Source of the DNA: Centroberyx gerrardi
Taxonomy: Eukaryota; Chordata; Actinopteri; Beryciformes; Berycidae
Direction: 5' to 3'
Length of the DNA stretch: 64,000 nt
NCBI RefSeq assembly: GCF_048128805.1
Contig: NC_136010.1
Span: 22,890,480-22,954,479 of the forward strand
Of the stretch, positions 24,230 to 37,712 are shown piece by piece. The notes beneath the pieces are model-generated. The model did not search any database, was not told where the DNA came from, and saw only the letters and a program-made list of their open reading frames with translations. The position numbers were made by a program, and so were the translations under genes. Positions within the stretch are counted from its first letter, which is position 1. Each line of letters begins with the position of its first letter.

Positions 24230-24505
24230 TGTATTACAGCAGAGGTCTGAAAGTGAAAGACCGGCTTCCTCTTACCTCCTGTATTTCATTTTGTGAACCA
24301 TAGAAGTAGAGATTTAGGTGTAAGTTTATTTTCACATCTACTCAAAAGATTAAAAAAAAACACTTAATAAAGAGGAGTATAAGTTGTGTGGGTGAGACAA
24401 AGAAACCTAAAGAACTCATAAGGTGTCAGGCAAATGTTTGACCCCACACTGATCTGGGGTTAGGGCTGCAATCTTCCTCATTAGGCTAATTGTTGAAGGA
24501 ATACA

Positions 24506-25153
24506 GAGAGATTGGCCCATTGGTCAATGTTCCTGTTAAGTGATGAGAATGTAGACACCAAATTCATCCATGTGTCCCCGGTAGATCATTGACTCTGGTG
24601 CTCCATGCTAACTCTTTAGCATGCTCCATGTTGAGTGATAGTAGGCGACTAGCTTTATCTCAAAAGTGAGGAAATGATAACTTGTAGCAGCTCAAAAGCT
24701 AAATGGTAAGTTACTTTAAATTATAAAAAAAGAAAAGCAGTTTTCTGTAGGAGATTGGTCAAATTTACACAAAATGTGAAAAATAACTGACTAACAGAGA
24801 CTACTTTCTCTGTTTCCATAAGTGAAGGTAGTGGGTGATAGGAGATGTACAGCTAAAAATCACTGCACAGTGGATGAATATGTGGCTGCTCACCTGAAAT
24901 AGTTCCAAAAATAAAGCTGACTCCATCAGCTATACTGAGCAAAAAAAATATGTATCTACAAGCCATATAATAAAACCACTCATGTTTTACTACTAAAAAG
25001 TATAATCGATAATGCTAGTCACCTACTATCACTCAACATAGCGTATGCTAAAGTGTTAGCATGGAGCACAGGAACACTGGGAACAGATGAATGACTTTTT
25101 GCCTGTGTTATCATTACTTAAAGGGTAAGTTGACCAATGGGCCAGTCTCCCAA
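24506..25153. mobile_element. MITE with about 150-bp inverted ends
   Basis: The left arm (agattggcccattggtcaa, then ctccatgctaac and tgagtgatagtagg) is repeated inverted at 25005-25153. The middle is unique AT-rich sequence without an ORF. It is likely a non-autonomous DNA transposon. Confidence 0.82.
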
Positions 25154-25784
25154 AAACATGGTGCATTCCTATAAGTTTTGGATTGGTGGGTGGACAAATT
25201 GATGCTTTGTCAGTTCACCAGGGCAACAGCATTCCAGACACTGGCACTAATCCCTTGCCCTCAGTTTGATGAATTCATGCAATCGTTCCAAGATGCTGTA
25301 TATCCATTTTGGAAAAATGTTATTGTCTAAAGCTCACCAGTCAAAACTTCAAAACTAAAGATGATTCTGTCCTAAAAGCATCATTATTTATAAGCAAAGG
25401 TCTTAAGATGAATCCTAACGCTCATAGAGATCCATCATTGTGGTGATTTGTTACTGGATTTGTTGTGCTTAGATGTTATGTGCTTTTATTGTTTTTACCA
25501 TGTTTTTTCTTTATTATATATTTTCATTGTGCAATTTTTCTGCTAAGAAAACTTCCCTTAAGAGACAGTTAAATATGAAGTGAATTAAATGAATGAGCAT
25601 TTGAATGAAACTCTTCAAATATACTAATATAAAGGTTCCAGATGACCTTTGACCTAATGGAGAGATTTCCCTCTGGTAAAGTGGCCCAGTCACACTCTCA
25701 GCTCCTACTCCACTTCTCTTGTGTTAACACACTGGAGTGGCTAGACACTGGAGCCGCCTCCTATATACACACTAGACCCATGCG

Positions 25785-25823
<39 letters not shown>

Positions 25824-26036
25824 GCACACACACCTGTCTATCAGTTGATTTGTTTGTTTGTCTGTCTGTCAGTAGTTTACAGTAGGCAGGCGGTGTTGCG
25901 GGACACTGTGTGCCCTGTTGTTGTGTTGCCACTGGCTTCCTGTCTGTACCAGGCTGTTTCCTGTGTGCGTTCGCCTCCATGGCAGGACGCCTACAGGCTT
26001 CCTCCCCTGGGCCAGTGTGTGGCTGAGCTGATAAAA

Positions 26037-26082
<46 letters not shown>

Positions 26083-26879
26083 CCTCTCTCTCCCCCTTTC
26101 TTACTCCTGCACACGTGCACACCGCCACCAGTGAAGGGGTCCGAAATTGATGGCCGGTGAACATATACAATGTCCACATCTATCTTCATTCAAGGTAATA
26201 GAGATGGAGAGAGGAGAGAGGCAGAGAGAGACCGAGAGAGACGGAGGGAGAGAGATTTGTATCTTTCACATGGGGGTTTCCAACCAGACTTATGGACTGA
26301 AGACAGACTGAGAGGAGTGGGTTAAGGATGGTTTTGAGATGGCCAATATTAGGCATTTTTCTCTTGCTCTTTTTTTTTTTCTCTTGATACACTGTTCTCT
26401 CACTCAGCCCTTTCTGCCTCAGCAGACAGATTGCTTGGCCTTGGATGGAGTGAGTGTGTTCGAGAAGAGGGAGAGTTAGAGGAGGGAGATAGAGAGAGAC
26501 TTTGCCCTGATTTATGCCCTGTTTCTAGGCCATGGCCTTCATATAACACCCTGCAACTTCCAATCTTCCTGTCTTCTGTCTGTAATGTTTAAGGAGTGAA
26601 TGTTACTAAAATGCCATAAAACATATCACATCATCGCTGCACAGCTACATGTGTGTGTGTGAACCAGCTTCACATGCTTGTACGCGTCCAAACAGCTCAA
26701 ATCTTTTTGTTGTTACCATTAACAGTTAACCGTCGCACAGTAAATACACTTTTAAACCCCATTAGGTCTCTTGGGAACCAAAACTGGAAACATTCTTTGA
26801 AATTCCCTACAAAGAGAGAGAACATTGGATGTCCCTGACTGCAGAAAAATGCTGTTTACTCTCTTGCTCACACTACTCA

Positions 26880-27190
26880 CCCTGCTGTGGCCCCATTGGC
26901 TGTCAGCGGGGCCATTCATCCTGGGAGGAGCCAATGAGCGATAGGCCCTGGCTCCGAGCTCGGCCAATCGGAGCGCACGGAAACGCTGACATTGAGGGAG
27001 ACGCTGGGAATAGCTGGCCGGTGTTTATGGGCTCCTGCCTGGCTGACAGAAAGCAGAACCCCCGACGGGAGAAAAAAAAGCAATTAGGCAATTACACCAT
27101 CTAGGCCTATAAGGATCCCACATCACACTGTTTTCTTAGCCTCTTCGCGGGCCGATAAGGGACAGCCGCCGCCGCAAGCCGAGGCAGAGC
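26880..27190. promoter_or_regulatory. candidate conserved non-coding element with CCAAT-type motifs
   Basis: Three CCAAT/ATTGG motifs lie close together (attggctg, ccaatgagc, ggccaatcgg), followed by 'ggcaattacacc'. No repeats. Enhancer or promoter function is inference. Confidence 0.35.
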
Positions 27191-28521
27191 TGAAATATTA
27201 TCACTGGAAGGACCTGCGGAGGATGGCGGAGAAGAGGAATGGGGAAGGGAAGAGGAATGGGGGAAAGGCTGCATGGCCGAGAGGGATAAGAGGGGGAAAG
27301 AGAAGGAAGAGGTTTAGAGGCAAGAAGGGCAGAAGGCAATGGAGAGGGAAGAGGTATGAAGAAGAGAGAGAAAGTGAGGGATAGGGTTCAGAGAGGGGAT
27401 GACGGGGGAAAGCGAGGGAAGAGGTTCAAGGAAGAAGGATGAGGAGAACAGGGGGTTAGAGGCTGAAGACTGGATGGCGGATGGTTTGCTCCCAGCAGGA
27501 GTGATTAGTATCCACTGAACTCTCTGATTAACTTCGAACTCTCACTGGAAAGTCTGAATGGTGGTAATGATGGGCTCACCTCTCGCTAATTATGCTAAGT
27601 TTAAAAGCCATCCATGATGCCAGATCAGATCAGCTGACAGCAGGGATCTTAGCCTTTCACCATATCTTATTACAGTTCATCCTAGCACCTCTCATTAAAT
27701 GAAGTGAATTCCTTATTTATGCAACTCTATTCACCTATATGGCTAAAATGACACAAACTGTGGCTTTATGCTCATTGTTCAGAGGGCTTAAGTTTCTTGT
27801 GTAACCAAAATAATATAATAACATATAAGCACATTAGCGCCTCAGCGTTAGAATAGAACAACTCTATTTTCTCTAATGCTGTGGTGATATATTACAGTAA
27901 GTCATGCTGTGACTGTGGGAGCCAATCAAAGCACAGCAGAGCAATGTTACTAGGTAACAGAAAAGTTCCTATTGTTTTGCTTAGGTATGTGACTGATGCT
28001 ATGGCTATACAGCACACAATATATGGTTTTTAATATGATTACCTCTTTTTATTAAAGGGAAGAAGGTTATCCATAACTTATCATTAACCCATAGGAGGAA
28101 ATGAGACACTGCAGCGATGGAAAACAGTTATAGATGAAGTGGAAGTTCTGAGACTGATTCCTGTTGCATGTTTACCCAAGCGGGGGAGGGAGGAGAGGAA
28201 AAATAAAACATTGCAGATCTTAATTGGGTGGTCAGTAAGTACAGTGACATAAGATGGAGCCTGTTGCAGCAGAACTTGCTAAACAACTTATTCATTTTTT
28301 TGTTTTTCATTGCATGTTGCTATATTAAACAGTGTACAGCAGAGAGTAATGTCAGGGCAGCAGGGAGGCTACATATGTTGAGTCATGCTATTGCTGTGGA
28401 TGCTGAGTCACAGGATCAAAGCTGAAGCAGGCCACGGAGGCTTGTCTCTCAGCCTGGACCCACCAGAAACCATCCGTCTAACTGCTATGAGGAGCGGGAC
28501 ACCTGGGTGGTCCGGCCTCTC

Positions 28522-28552
<31 letters not shown>

Positions 28553-29497
28553 CTCACTCGCTCTCACATTCTCTCCATACATCTTTTCTTACCTCTTCTC
28601 TCTTTCATTTGTTCCTTCCCTCTTTCACACTCTCATTCTCCTTCCTTTTCATTCTCTTCATTCTTCTCTCTTTCTCTCCCCCCCCCCCCCCTCTCTCCTT
28701 TCAACCATTCCTTTGACAAGCACGCCTCTCCAACGAGCAAACGCTGTTATAATAACGCTGATAAAAAGCCATAAACAGTTTTCTTTCCCTCTCCCTTCGG
28801 TGCTCCTTCATTTTCTGCCTCTCCTCTGCTTCCTATCGTCCGATTCCCTCTGTTTCGAAGCCAGTTCTTCTCCCTTTAAGTATGCCATTGAGAGACACAT
28901 GAGGTCCTCAAAGACCATTTCAAAACTAATAAACAATTGTCAAGTGAGAGGGAAAGCAGAGAGAGCATTGGCCACTTTAAAAGCACATCAAAGGCCAGGG
29001 GAGGAGAGGCATGAGGATGGGAAAACATGGACAGATGACGACGCACGTGCACGCTCACACACACACACAAACACACACACACACACACATATACACACAA
29101 AAGCACGCGCATACATGCATACACACCGAAAGCTAATTGTGTGAACTCGCACTGCGGGTCAGAATAATGCCCATAATTTCTCAGGACAGGTGGATGACTG
29201 GAAAGGAGAGAAAAAAAAAAAAAGAAGAATTCTCCTCTCTCACCTCTACATTCTCTCCATCCCTCCCTCCCTCCCTGCCTCCCTCCCCCCTCACTTACCC
29301 TCCCTGTCACTGCTGGAGGAGCCAGGCTGGCTGAGACGGAGGGAGCCAACCCTCCGTGGGTGGAGGCGGGGGAGGAGGAGGGAGAATTGGGAGGGGAGGG
29401 AGATAAGTCGACTTCACAGCCCGTGACATAAATCACATCAAGACATGACAGTAGGACACTGACCAGGACCGCTGATAAAACTCAGCAGGGAGGGAGG

Positions 29498-29537
<40 letters not shown>

Positions 29538-29559
29538 GAGAAGCCCTTTCAGGTTATTA

Positions 29560-29960
29560 TTACCCCCCTCCAAACGATCAGCGGCCACTAATGAGCGGGT
29601 CCACAGTGGGCCCGCGGTGGACCCTCCTGCGCTGTGAGTGGGTGGCGTTGTTGAACACAGCTGTCTGCCTCCGCTGCCCTCCGTTTTAACAAGGAGGCCG
29701 ACTGTGTTGTTGTGATGAAGAGGCGATGCAAAAACCTCATGAGCTCATCTTCGGGGGGGAAGATATACGATCTGTGAGATGATGAGTTGCTTTGGGGAAA
29801 CGGGTGTTGATTGATACAGATGCTCTGTGTAATTGGGTTAGGACAAGCGAGGCCGCTCCTGCAACAATATTTTGACTATAATTTATGTGACATTAATCAT
29901 CTTGCGCTCTCATTTTAGCGCACTCTATTTTCAAGAGGCCATTGTCAGTTTTCAATAACA
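29560..29960. promoter_or_regulatory. candidate conserved non-coding element with GGTCCAC inverted repeat
   Basis: A high-complexity block carrying 'gggtccacagtgggcccgcg' and the mirrored 'gtggaccc', then 'ttatgtgacattaatcatc'. It resembles developmental enhancers in composition only. Confidence 0.3.
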
Positions 29961-30324
29961 CTCACTTCACAAGCGCATAAATCAAACAGTAATTCTTCGC
30001 AGTTTTAACCTGCTTTGAGTGCCAGATAGGTGCTGCTTCACCACACAAGGACAATATAATAACTGCCATAAAGTATAGACAATCTCAGAAAACATTTTAA
30101 TGTCAACTTAGTGTACTATTCTGTGACTGACAGCTTATTTAACACTGTCCGGATTGTCCCGGCTATCTGATACTCCGAGCAAGTTTAAACAAACGCTAAG
30201 AATTACTTGCACGTATGTTTGGTTCAGGCACTCGTCAGACTGACACCGCACTCTGTCTTGGTGTTCTCTCTCTCTCTCTCTCTCTGTGGACTTTCCTCCA
30301 GCTTCTGTCCTCTCACCCTCCTGT

Positions 30325-30510
30325 GGGCACAGTGAAAGAATGGGGATTCGTAAACTGTTTGACGGCCCCGCGTTTCTGCCGCGGGGCTTAGGTGAACTGT
30401 TTACCCGAACGGCTAATTCGTTACAAAAACGAAACGTCGCTTTGTATACCGAAACGCCCTCCGTCTTTCGCAGCGGGCCCCTGCATCGCCGCGACAGCCA
30501 CTAAAAGCCA
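30325..30510. promoter_or_regulatory. CpG-dense block in AT-rich flank
   Basis: Very high density of CpG (for example 'ggccccgcgtttctgccgcg', 'gaacggctaattcgtt', 'aacgaaacgtcgc'), unlike all neighbouring sequence. A 72-codon plus-strand frame is open, but no homology or splice structure is evident, so it is not called a gene. Confidence 0.35.
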
Positions 30511-31684
30511 AGCAGAGTGCGGCGATGATAAATGAACAGCACGTCACGTTGAGGCCTTGTGACTAATACATGCAGGGCCATGATTTCATTGTTTCTTTTT
30601 CTTCCCCCCCCCTGATCCATACGCCTATTCAATGAGCAGGCAGCCATGAGAAATCCCTGCTACAGATAGGCTCCTAGACTCTGGGCAATGAGTCATCAAG
30701 CCTGTATCACAGAGTCAATAAAACAGCGCGAGTTTGCCCTGTGTGTGTTTTATATTCACAGCGTCTCACTTGAAAAGCTGTCATAAAAATCATAATTGTG
30801 ATGACTTTAGTAACTGCCTTGGAAACCCAGCTGAAGATTTATTGTTGTCATTCAGCGGAGTCGACGGGGTAATGTGTGCACGCACGTGTTGCGTGGGAAA
30901 ACGTGCAGGCACACACGCAATGTGCAAAGTATGTGTGTGTGTGTGTTGGAGAGATTGTATTCTGAGAAACAAAGAAGAAAGAGTCAGACAGAGAAAGAGA
31001 GGCTAATTCTGATGGTTAATATGTTTTATGGGCTCGGATCCAGCCTGAGCCAGCTGAAGGCTACCTGTAGATTTCTCCAACTGGGTCCCGAGATGAAACA
31101 CAGTTCAAGAATTCACTGTAAGCCCACAGTCCCCTTGCAGGCCTTATCAGAGAGCTGTGATGTAAGGCTGGAGCTTGCTCTCCGAATGGTAAAACCCTCA
31201 CCGTGGGACATGAAAGCAAACAGGAATGAGCGCGTCGTGCTGGCCAGACTCGCAGTCTTTGCTGCTGGAGATAGCGGCCGGCTGGAACAGCAAAGCCGAC
31301 CGAAGCCGGTTCGACCCTCCCGAGCTCGAACCTGGAGCCGCTGGCTGGTATAGTGCTGTGCGTACAGCGAACACACACTGGGTGATGTATGGAGTGAAGA
31401 GAGAATGGAAATTCAAGGAGGAGTGAGAGGTGTGTGTGTGAGAGAGAGAGACGGAGAGAGAGAGTATCATGATAGAGGATGTGTGGTTGTCTGTCTGTGC
31501 ATGCGTGTGTGAGTGTAAGCATGATTGCGTGTGTGTGTGTGTGTGATGTATTTGGGTCTGGGTCCCCCTGGGCAGTGGGGCCTGCTGCCTGTCAGGGTGA
31601 GTGGCCTTATCTTCCCCAAACATTTACTTAACCCTTTGTCTTACAGGGCCCAGGACAATGAGACAGGCATGAGGAATCCCAGCG

Positions 31685-31711
31685 CACACACACACACACA
31701 TACACACACAC

Positions 31712-31770
<59 letters not shown>
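31685..31770. repeat. (CA)n microsatellite
   Basis: About 42 CA units with 'ta' interruptions in the left part. Confidence 0.97.
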
Positions 31771-31771
<1 letters not shown>

Positions 31772-32159
31772 GGATGGACAGGCTGCTTGTTTTTTGATAC
31801 CCGACCTCCCTGATTACACGGGCTGTCTCCACCCTGCCCCGCACACGTACCGGCCATACTTCACCCCATATAGAGATTAATACCAATCAGTCATCCCGTA
31901 CGTCTAAACCTGCCTCTCACACACACTCACACATACTGTATCTTACACTATATGAACCCTCTATCCTCACAGGCTCTCATACTCCTCACTTACTGCCCCA
32001 CATGTGTGCAGAACCACACACTCAGCCTCACACACACATTTCCACAATACATAGTTTTTACATGTATCCTCCTCGCTCTCTTTTACATGCACTCAGATGG
32101 GTGCAGAAGCTCCCTTATTAATTCCCTTATTAACACAAGAGTTTTCTTAAGATGATTTG

Positions 32160-32400
32160 CTTTGCACTGTCAAAAAATATCCATCTTAACAAGTCATATG
32201 TGACTTAAAATCACTTCTTCAGTTGTTTCCATGATGAATCAAGTGACATTTGTGACATTTCCTTGATACTAGTGAAGTGATTTGCCTCATTCTGCCTTAT
32301 TCCATGATGTTGACAGTTGTTGAAAATTCCTGAAACAAGTGAGACTGTATGGGAAGCAAGTGGTTATTTTTTTCAAGAAAAATAAGATTTTAAGAAGTTC
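32160..32400. repeat. MITE-like dispersed repeat, copy 2
   Basis: Begins 'ccatcttaacaagtcatatg' and ends 'caagaaaaataagattttaag'. Related to the copies at 13590 and 44995. Confidence 0.75.
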
Positions 32401-32883
32401 AAAGCCACCAAGCCACCAGGACTGATTACTGAACTGATCCCTTCATATTAACATCCCCATCTTCCCCTTATGTACTCACTTTGTACATTTGCACTGAAGC
32501 TGTATCATATTCAGCTCTCTAATATAAAATGGTAGTATACAGTGTTTTGTTCTTCCCCTGCCTGTACATCCCATAACATTTTGTTTTGTTATATTGAAGT
32601 AAAAGCTATAGGTATGTAATCAACTTGATGATTATAAGACACCGTTTGATGTAATTGGACCATTCGTCTGACTGCCTCCATCTCTTGTTCTGGCCGAGCC
32701 GGCTGCAAGTATTTATTTCTTCTTTGCATTTGAGCCACTCTTCTTCTAGTCTGCCGTAAACACAGAGTTATCTATGTGCGTTTAGCTGATGTATGGGAAG
32801 AATGCAGCAATCAGCCTTTGTCTTTGTGTCAGCTGAGAGGTAGTGGGGTGGGGTGGGGTGGGGGGTTAAAGTAAGTGTGTGTA

Positions 32884-32921
<38 letters not shown>

Positions 32922-33267
32922 TGTGCATGTGTATCTGTCTGCATGTGTTCATCCACAGCTGGAAAGCCTGAGGTAGAGACAGATAGAAAATGGAGAAATA
33001 GATATAAAGAGATATAGGAGAGTTTACATATATACATGAATATACACAGGTATGTGTGTATGTGTGTTTGTGTGTGTGTTTATGTAGGCTCTGTGAAGCG
33101 TAACAGTGTTTCTGAAGAAGAAGAAGAAGAAGGAGGAGGAGGAGGAGAGGCGAGGATGATTCTGATCTCAGAACAAAGTCAAACTTCTGCTAATTCCTTT
33201 GTGTTCATTTTATGGTCCTTCAACTAACGACCCAATCACTGAGCAGCTCTTCATCCCTGGCAGCCCT

Positions 33268-33268
<1 letters not shown>

Positions 33269-33320
<52 letters not shown>
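33269..33320. repeat. (GT)n microsatellite
   Basis: About 25 uninterrupted GT units. Confidence 0.97.
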
Positions 33321-33322
<2 letters not shown>

Positions 33323-33578
33323 CATCCCTCGCTGGCAGGCCTGAGGTATTGCAGCAGAGCGGAGTAAAGCACTTCTCTGAACTCTTGATCCCAAATGGAA
33401 GATGAGTGCACTGAGAAAAGGAGAGAAAGAAGAAATGGGGGGAGAAAAAAAAGAAAAAAAAAAGAGAAAAAAAAGTGACATAAAATACTTCCCGCTCTGC
33501 GCTCACTCTTCTGTCTTATCAAACAAATCTTGATTAAAAATATTTCACCAAAGGAGAATTTGGGGGGCGGATCTATAA

Positions 33579-33582
<4 letters not shown>

Positions 33583-33619
<37 letters not shown>

Positions 33620-33660
33620 TTTTCTTTCTTTCTTTCTTTCTTTCTTTCTCTCTTTCTCTC
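33583..33660. repeat. (CTTT)n microsatellite
   Basis: About 18 CTTT units with one interruption, followed by CT-rich sequence. Confidence 0.97.
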
Positions 33661-33828
33661 CCTCTGTATTTTTTAGTCTCTTTCCCGCCCTCTCTCCTCT
33701 TTATCTCTCAATTCAATTCAATTCAGTGACTTTATTGTTATGAATCTTTATATGAAACAATATTGCCAAAGCAGTTTACAGCATGCAAATTTTCAAAAAT
33801 AGTGAATCCGAACCATATTGAGATGATA

Positions 33829-33869
<41 letters not shown>

Positions 33870-36297
33870 TCAGTAACCCGACAGCTCTACTTGGCTAAAC
33901 CCGCTGCAGCCAGTCAGTCTTTGGTCTGCGCATTCTTCCCCCGTGAAAATCAATGAAATAAATAGGGTGCATCTCGGTGCAGGAAGCAGAGGGGAGGCTG
34001 CGCTGCGGGTTATCCAGAGTGCACATTCAGAAGCTCAGACAGAAACAGACGACCCAGAGAGATGGATGAAGCTGGAGCCAAAGAGAGAGAGAGAGCAACG
34101 GACAGAGAGCGAGAGAGAGAGAGAGAGGGAGAGAGACGGAGGGAAGAGAGGAATTGACAGAGGGAATAGTTCAGAGTGGGGGAGAGAGAGAGAGAGAGAC
34201 AGATGAAGGTAAAAGGAGACTGGGGAAAGAGTCCAGGCGATGAACTTAAAAAGGACAAGGAGGAAGCTTACTTAAGAGTCCAGAGGAGAAAGGAAATGTG
34301 CAAAGGAGTGTTAAGAAACAGGCGGAAAAGAGAGACGTGAAGGTGAAGATCGGAACAAGAGGAGATCAAGGAAATTGACCGAACAGAAGGGCCACACCAG
34401 CAGACAGACAGACAGAGCGAGAGACGTATAGTCAGCAGAACGGAAGATGAGACCATTAAAAAGACATATGTGTACAATAGAGAATCATCTTCTCTGAGAT
34501 GAACACAAGCCTATACTGACGGCAGGCAGTAAAGAGACAGAAAGAGAGACGGGAGGCAGGGATAGATGGAAAGAAAGAGAAAGAAAGAAAGAAAGAAAGA
34601 AGGGGGGGGGGGGCAGCAGGGAGAGATAATGGAGAAGAATGAGAGAGAGCTCCACATGCAGAGCTTTACGATGGCCATAATGATCATTATTTAGTGCAGC
34701 GCTTAGGTGCAGGGGCGGAGGCAGCGGGGATGACTTCACCGACCGGAGCTTCATCAGAAGATCAAACACACAAGCCACTGGCAGCACACTGCGCGCGGCT
34801 TAACTCGGATGATGTATCTTCAAAGTCGGAGCGCGGCAGAGAATACGCAAGGCAAGGCTGTTTTAATTGTGCGAAGGCGACAGCGAGGGTTTATGCAAGA
34901 GGGAGAAGCCCAGTGGGTTTCCCTGCCATAGTCATGCAGTGGCCTCGTTGTGTCCCATCATCAAATTGTCATCTTGCCCCGTATTTAAGTCATAATCCAT
35001 GATATTTTCATGTAAATAAATCTGCTACTAGCTACTGGCTTCACCAATTGGTATACAATAGTGATTCAACCTATAGCCAGTTCGTGAAAGCGTTTACATC
35101 CAGTGTCTGGTAGGTCTTTCCCAGGAAAAATCCTCTGGTGCACAGGAATGCGTTTTAGCAGCAGCAACAGCAGTTTGTTTGGAATAAACAGAAGAAGAGC
35201 TGGGTAGTTAGCATGAGCAGTGATAGCCACCATGGCTGAGCAGACAAAGAACAGAGCGCCACCTACAGAAACTCAAACTGCATCGACAGAAAATCCAAGG
35301 AAAAAGACGTCAATCACCTGTCAATCATCGTTTGATTGGCAGGTGATCTCTGGAACAGGATTTCAAGGATAACCACTTCAACAATTACAGCCTTGTATTT
35401 TTGAAAAGATGCAATGGAATTAACAATGTGCTGTCAGGACATATAGCAAAGGGCCGTTACATTCTGATTTAAGTAAAAACTGAAGATACAAAGTTCTCAC
35501 ATGACAGAAGTATTTTTTCAGATTAACCTTTACACGCTCGTACACTGAGATTCCAAAGCGAGAAATATTGTCAGACACAGAAATATAATTCTAATTTTAT
35601 GGTGGGTGGAATGGTTGCTGCAACGACAAGCCAAGAGTGGGGAGGATTAAATGTTACATTCTGGCATATTGTCAAAATGGAGCCGGCTGCAAGTTGCCAA
35701 GACATCCTCATGCCAATAAAGCTTTCTGCTTACAATATCATTCTCACACGTTCATGTTCTCACACTAGCACAAGAGGTTTTTTTTTTTTTTTATATTTGG
35801 GAGACTCAGGTTTAGCTGTACCTTTTTCAGCCCAGGAGACAGATTCAAGGTAAGGAATCACAACGTGGAACCCGATGAAAAAATACATACAAGTGATGAG
35901 TTTCCTTATATATATTTACATTATATATGCTGTATGTGACACCGACTCTGATGACATGATTCCTGACATGAAAACAAAAGCAAATGTTACAGTTATTTGC
36001 TTTCTTGAAACCTCGTATGACTCCGTAACATATTTAGAGAATGTGATCATCATCAGTGATTGAGAAATGTTGGTAACATTCTTTTGGATTTCTATCTTTT
36101 TGGAACGAAACCATGAGAGTATTTTTGTAATGCGGGGGGACCCGTTAGAAACTGTGGGCCCTGACCCTCAGTTTGAGAAACACAGCTCTGGAGTTCCTGT
36201 GTGGAAAAAAAACACAGTCTTGTTGGACTGTCTGACGGAGATCAGGCAGTAGTCCATCTCTGATGAGTCACTGACCTCCAGGCCAAACAGGAGGTGA

Positions 36298-36328
<31 letters not shown>

Positions 36329-36490
36329 CATGCATGAGTGTGTGTGTGTGTTTGTTAAAAATACCAGCAGACCCTTGGAGCCTCTGCGCCGGCCGTCTCT
36401 GACGCCACCCTGACACCGACTCCGAGGTGGCGCTCTGGGAACCGTGGCAACGCCCACTCTGGAGGGCTGTACCTGGCACACATCACTCTG

Positions 36491-36544
<54 letters not shown>

Positions 36545-37447
36545 GCTCTCTCTCTCTCTCCTCTCGTTTTCTGACTCCCCCTCTCTCTCTTACACATTCT
36601 CTCTCACTCCCTCTCACATCTTCTGCCCTTACCTTCTCTCCTCCTCACCCGTCTATCCATCATTTTTATCCACCCGTCTTTCTGTCCTTCATCCCTTTCC
36701 CCCCTTTCTCTCCATCCCTCCCTCCTCCATCCAAATGGTGGGAACCCAGCATCTATTTGTAGCGCAGGTTTTTCCAAACAACTGCTCTTGGACATTGAGC
36801 AACAGTGTCGTACCAGGAAGCGTGAACAAAGATGGATACATCTGGACTTTTACGTTTTACACATTTAGCTGACACTTTATTCAAGACCAAATTATAATGA
36901 ATACAACGCTAGAATAACCTCCCTTCATTTGCATACACTCTCTGCATCTGTCCTCCGCTCTTTCACTCTCACCATCTCCTTCCCATCATCTCTTCCTACA
37001 GCCTACTGCAGGCCACCTATGTAAAAAATGACATTTTTATGCATTTTAATGCTAAAATCTCTCTTGTCAAATGGTAAAAATGTAGTTCGGATGCGGATCT
37101 CTGAGTTACCCAACATGTAAATATAGTGTCAAAAAGGTAGAGATAATATCTGTAGTCATTTATTATGAATTTTTGCCATAAGATCATATTGTGAAACATT
37201 TCTGCTCATTTGGGTTGACGTTGAGGAGGGCCTGGCCTGTCAATCAAATGCTTGCTAGGTTCATATAAGCGGCACTGGCTGAGCGAGGTATAGTTTGGTA
37301 GGTGGGTGACTCTTTGACCTCTTGTTGAAAGGTGAACCTATAGAGAGGCGGGTCAGAGCCAGCGGGTCAGAAAGCATTGTTGTCCTGCGTGAGGAGGGGT
37401 GTCAGCAAACATGTTCTACTCTGACCCTACAACACAGGGTAAACTAA

Positions 37448-37503
<56 letters not shown>
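37448..37503. repeat. (CA)n microsatellite
   Basis: About 28 uninterrupted CA units followed by a short GA run. Confidence 0.97.
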
Positions 37504-37507
<4 letters not shown>

Positions 37508-37639
37508 AGAGAGATAGAGATGTTTTTCACACAGAGTTGTTACCAAATAAATACAGAGCCTTAACATAAAGAAGGTAGTCTTGACTTTCAGCAACAGCAG
37601 TTAGATTTTACATTACAAATATGGCTGCTGACGGACAAA

Positions 37640-37712
37640 GTGACTGTTGTGGGGATTGAGTCTGTGACCTTGGGGTTGCAGGACAGTCTCTTTAACCACT
37701 AGACCACCTGCA
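37640..37712 (-). repeat. tRNA-derived SINE fragment
   Basis: The minus strand reads 'ggtggtctagtggttaaaga' (box A-like), then 'ggtcacagactcaatccc' (box B-like), in tRNA order and spacing. Several mismatches to a functional tRNA suggest a SINE head, not a tRNA gene. Confidence 0.55.

Larger units (their letters stand above)
16681..26600. other. gene-poor interval between rbbp8nl and gata5, part 1
   Basis: About 10 kb without a recognised exon. It holds (CA)n/(GT)n arrays at 21083-21160, 22515-22560, 22902-22972, 24181-24226 and 25785-25820, (CT)n at 26039-26092, and MITEs at 22037-22274 and 24506-25153. Confidence 0.6.
26601..30600. other. gene-poor interval, part 2 (candidate regulatory blocks)
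   Basis: Contains non-repetitive GC-richer blocks at 26880-27190 and 29560-29960, a CpG-rich block at 30325-30510, and purine- or pyrimidine-rich tracts (27220-27450, 28515-28690, 29488-29536). No exon was recognised. Confidence 0.5.

Noticed and set aside
28876..29436. 186-codon minus-strand frame
   Set aside because: Composed of low-complexity Ser/Pro/Gly and CA-repeat translation.
37640..37712. Possible tRNA gene
   Set aside because: Box A and B-like motifs are present but degenerate and the cloverleaf pairing is poor; better explained as a SINE.
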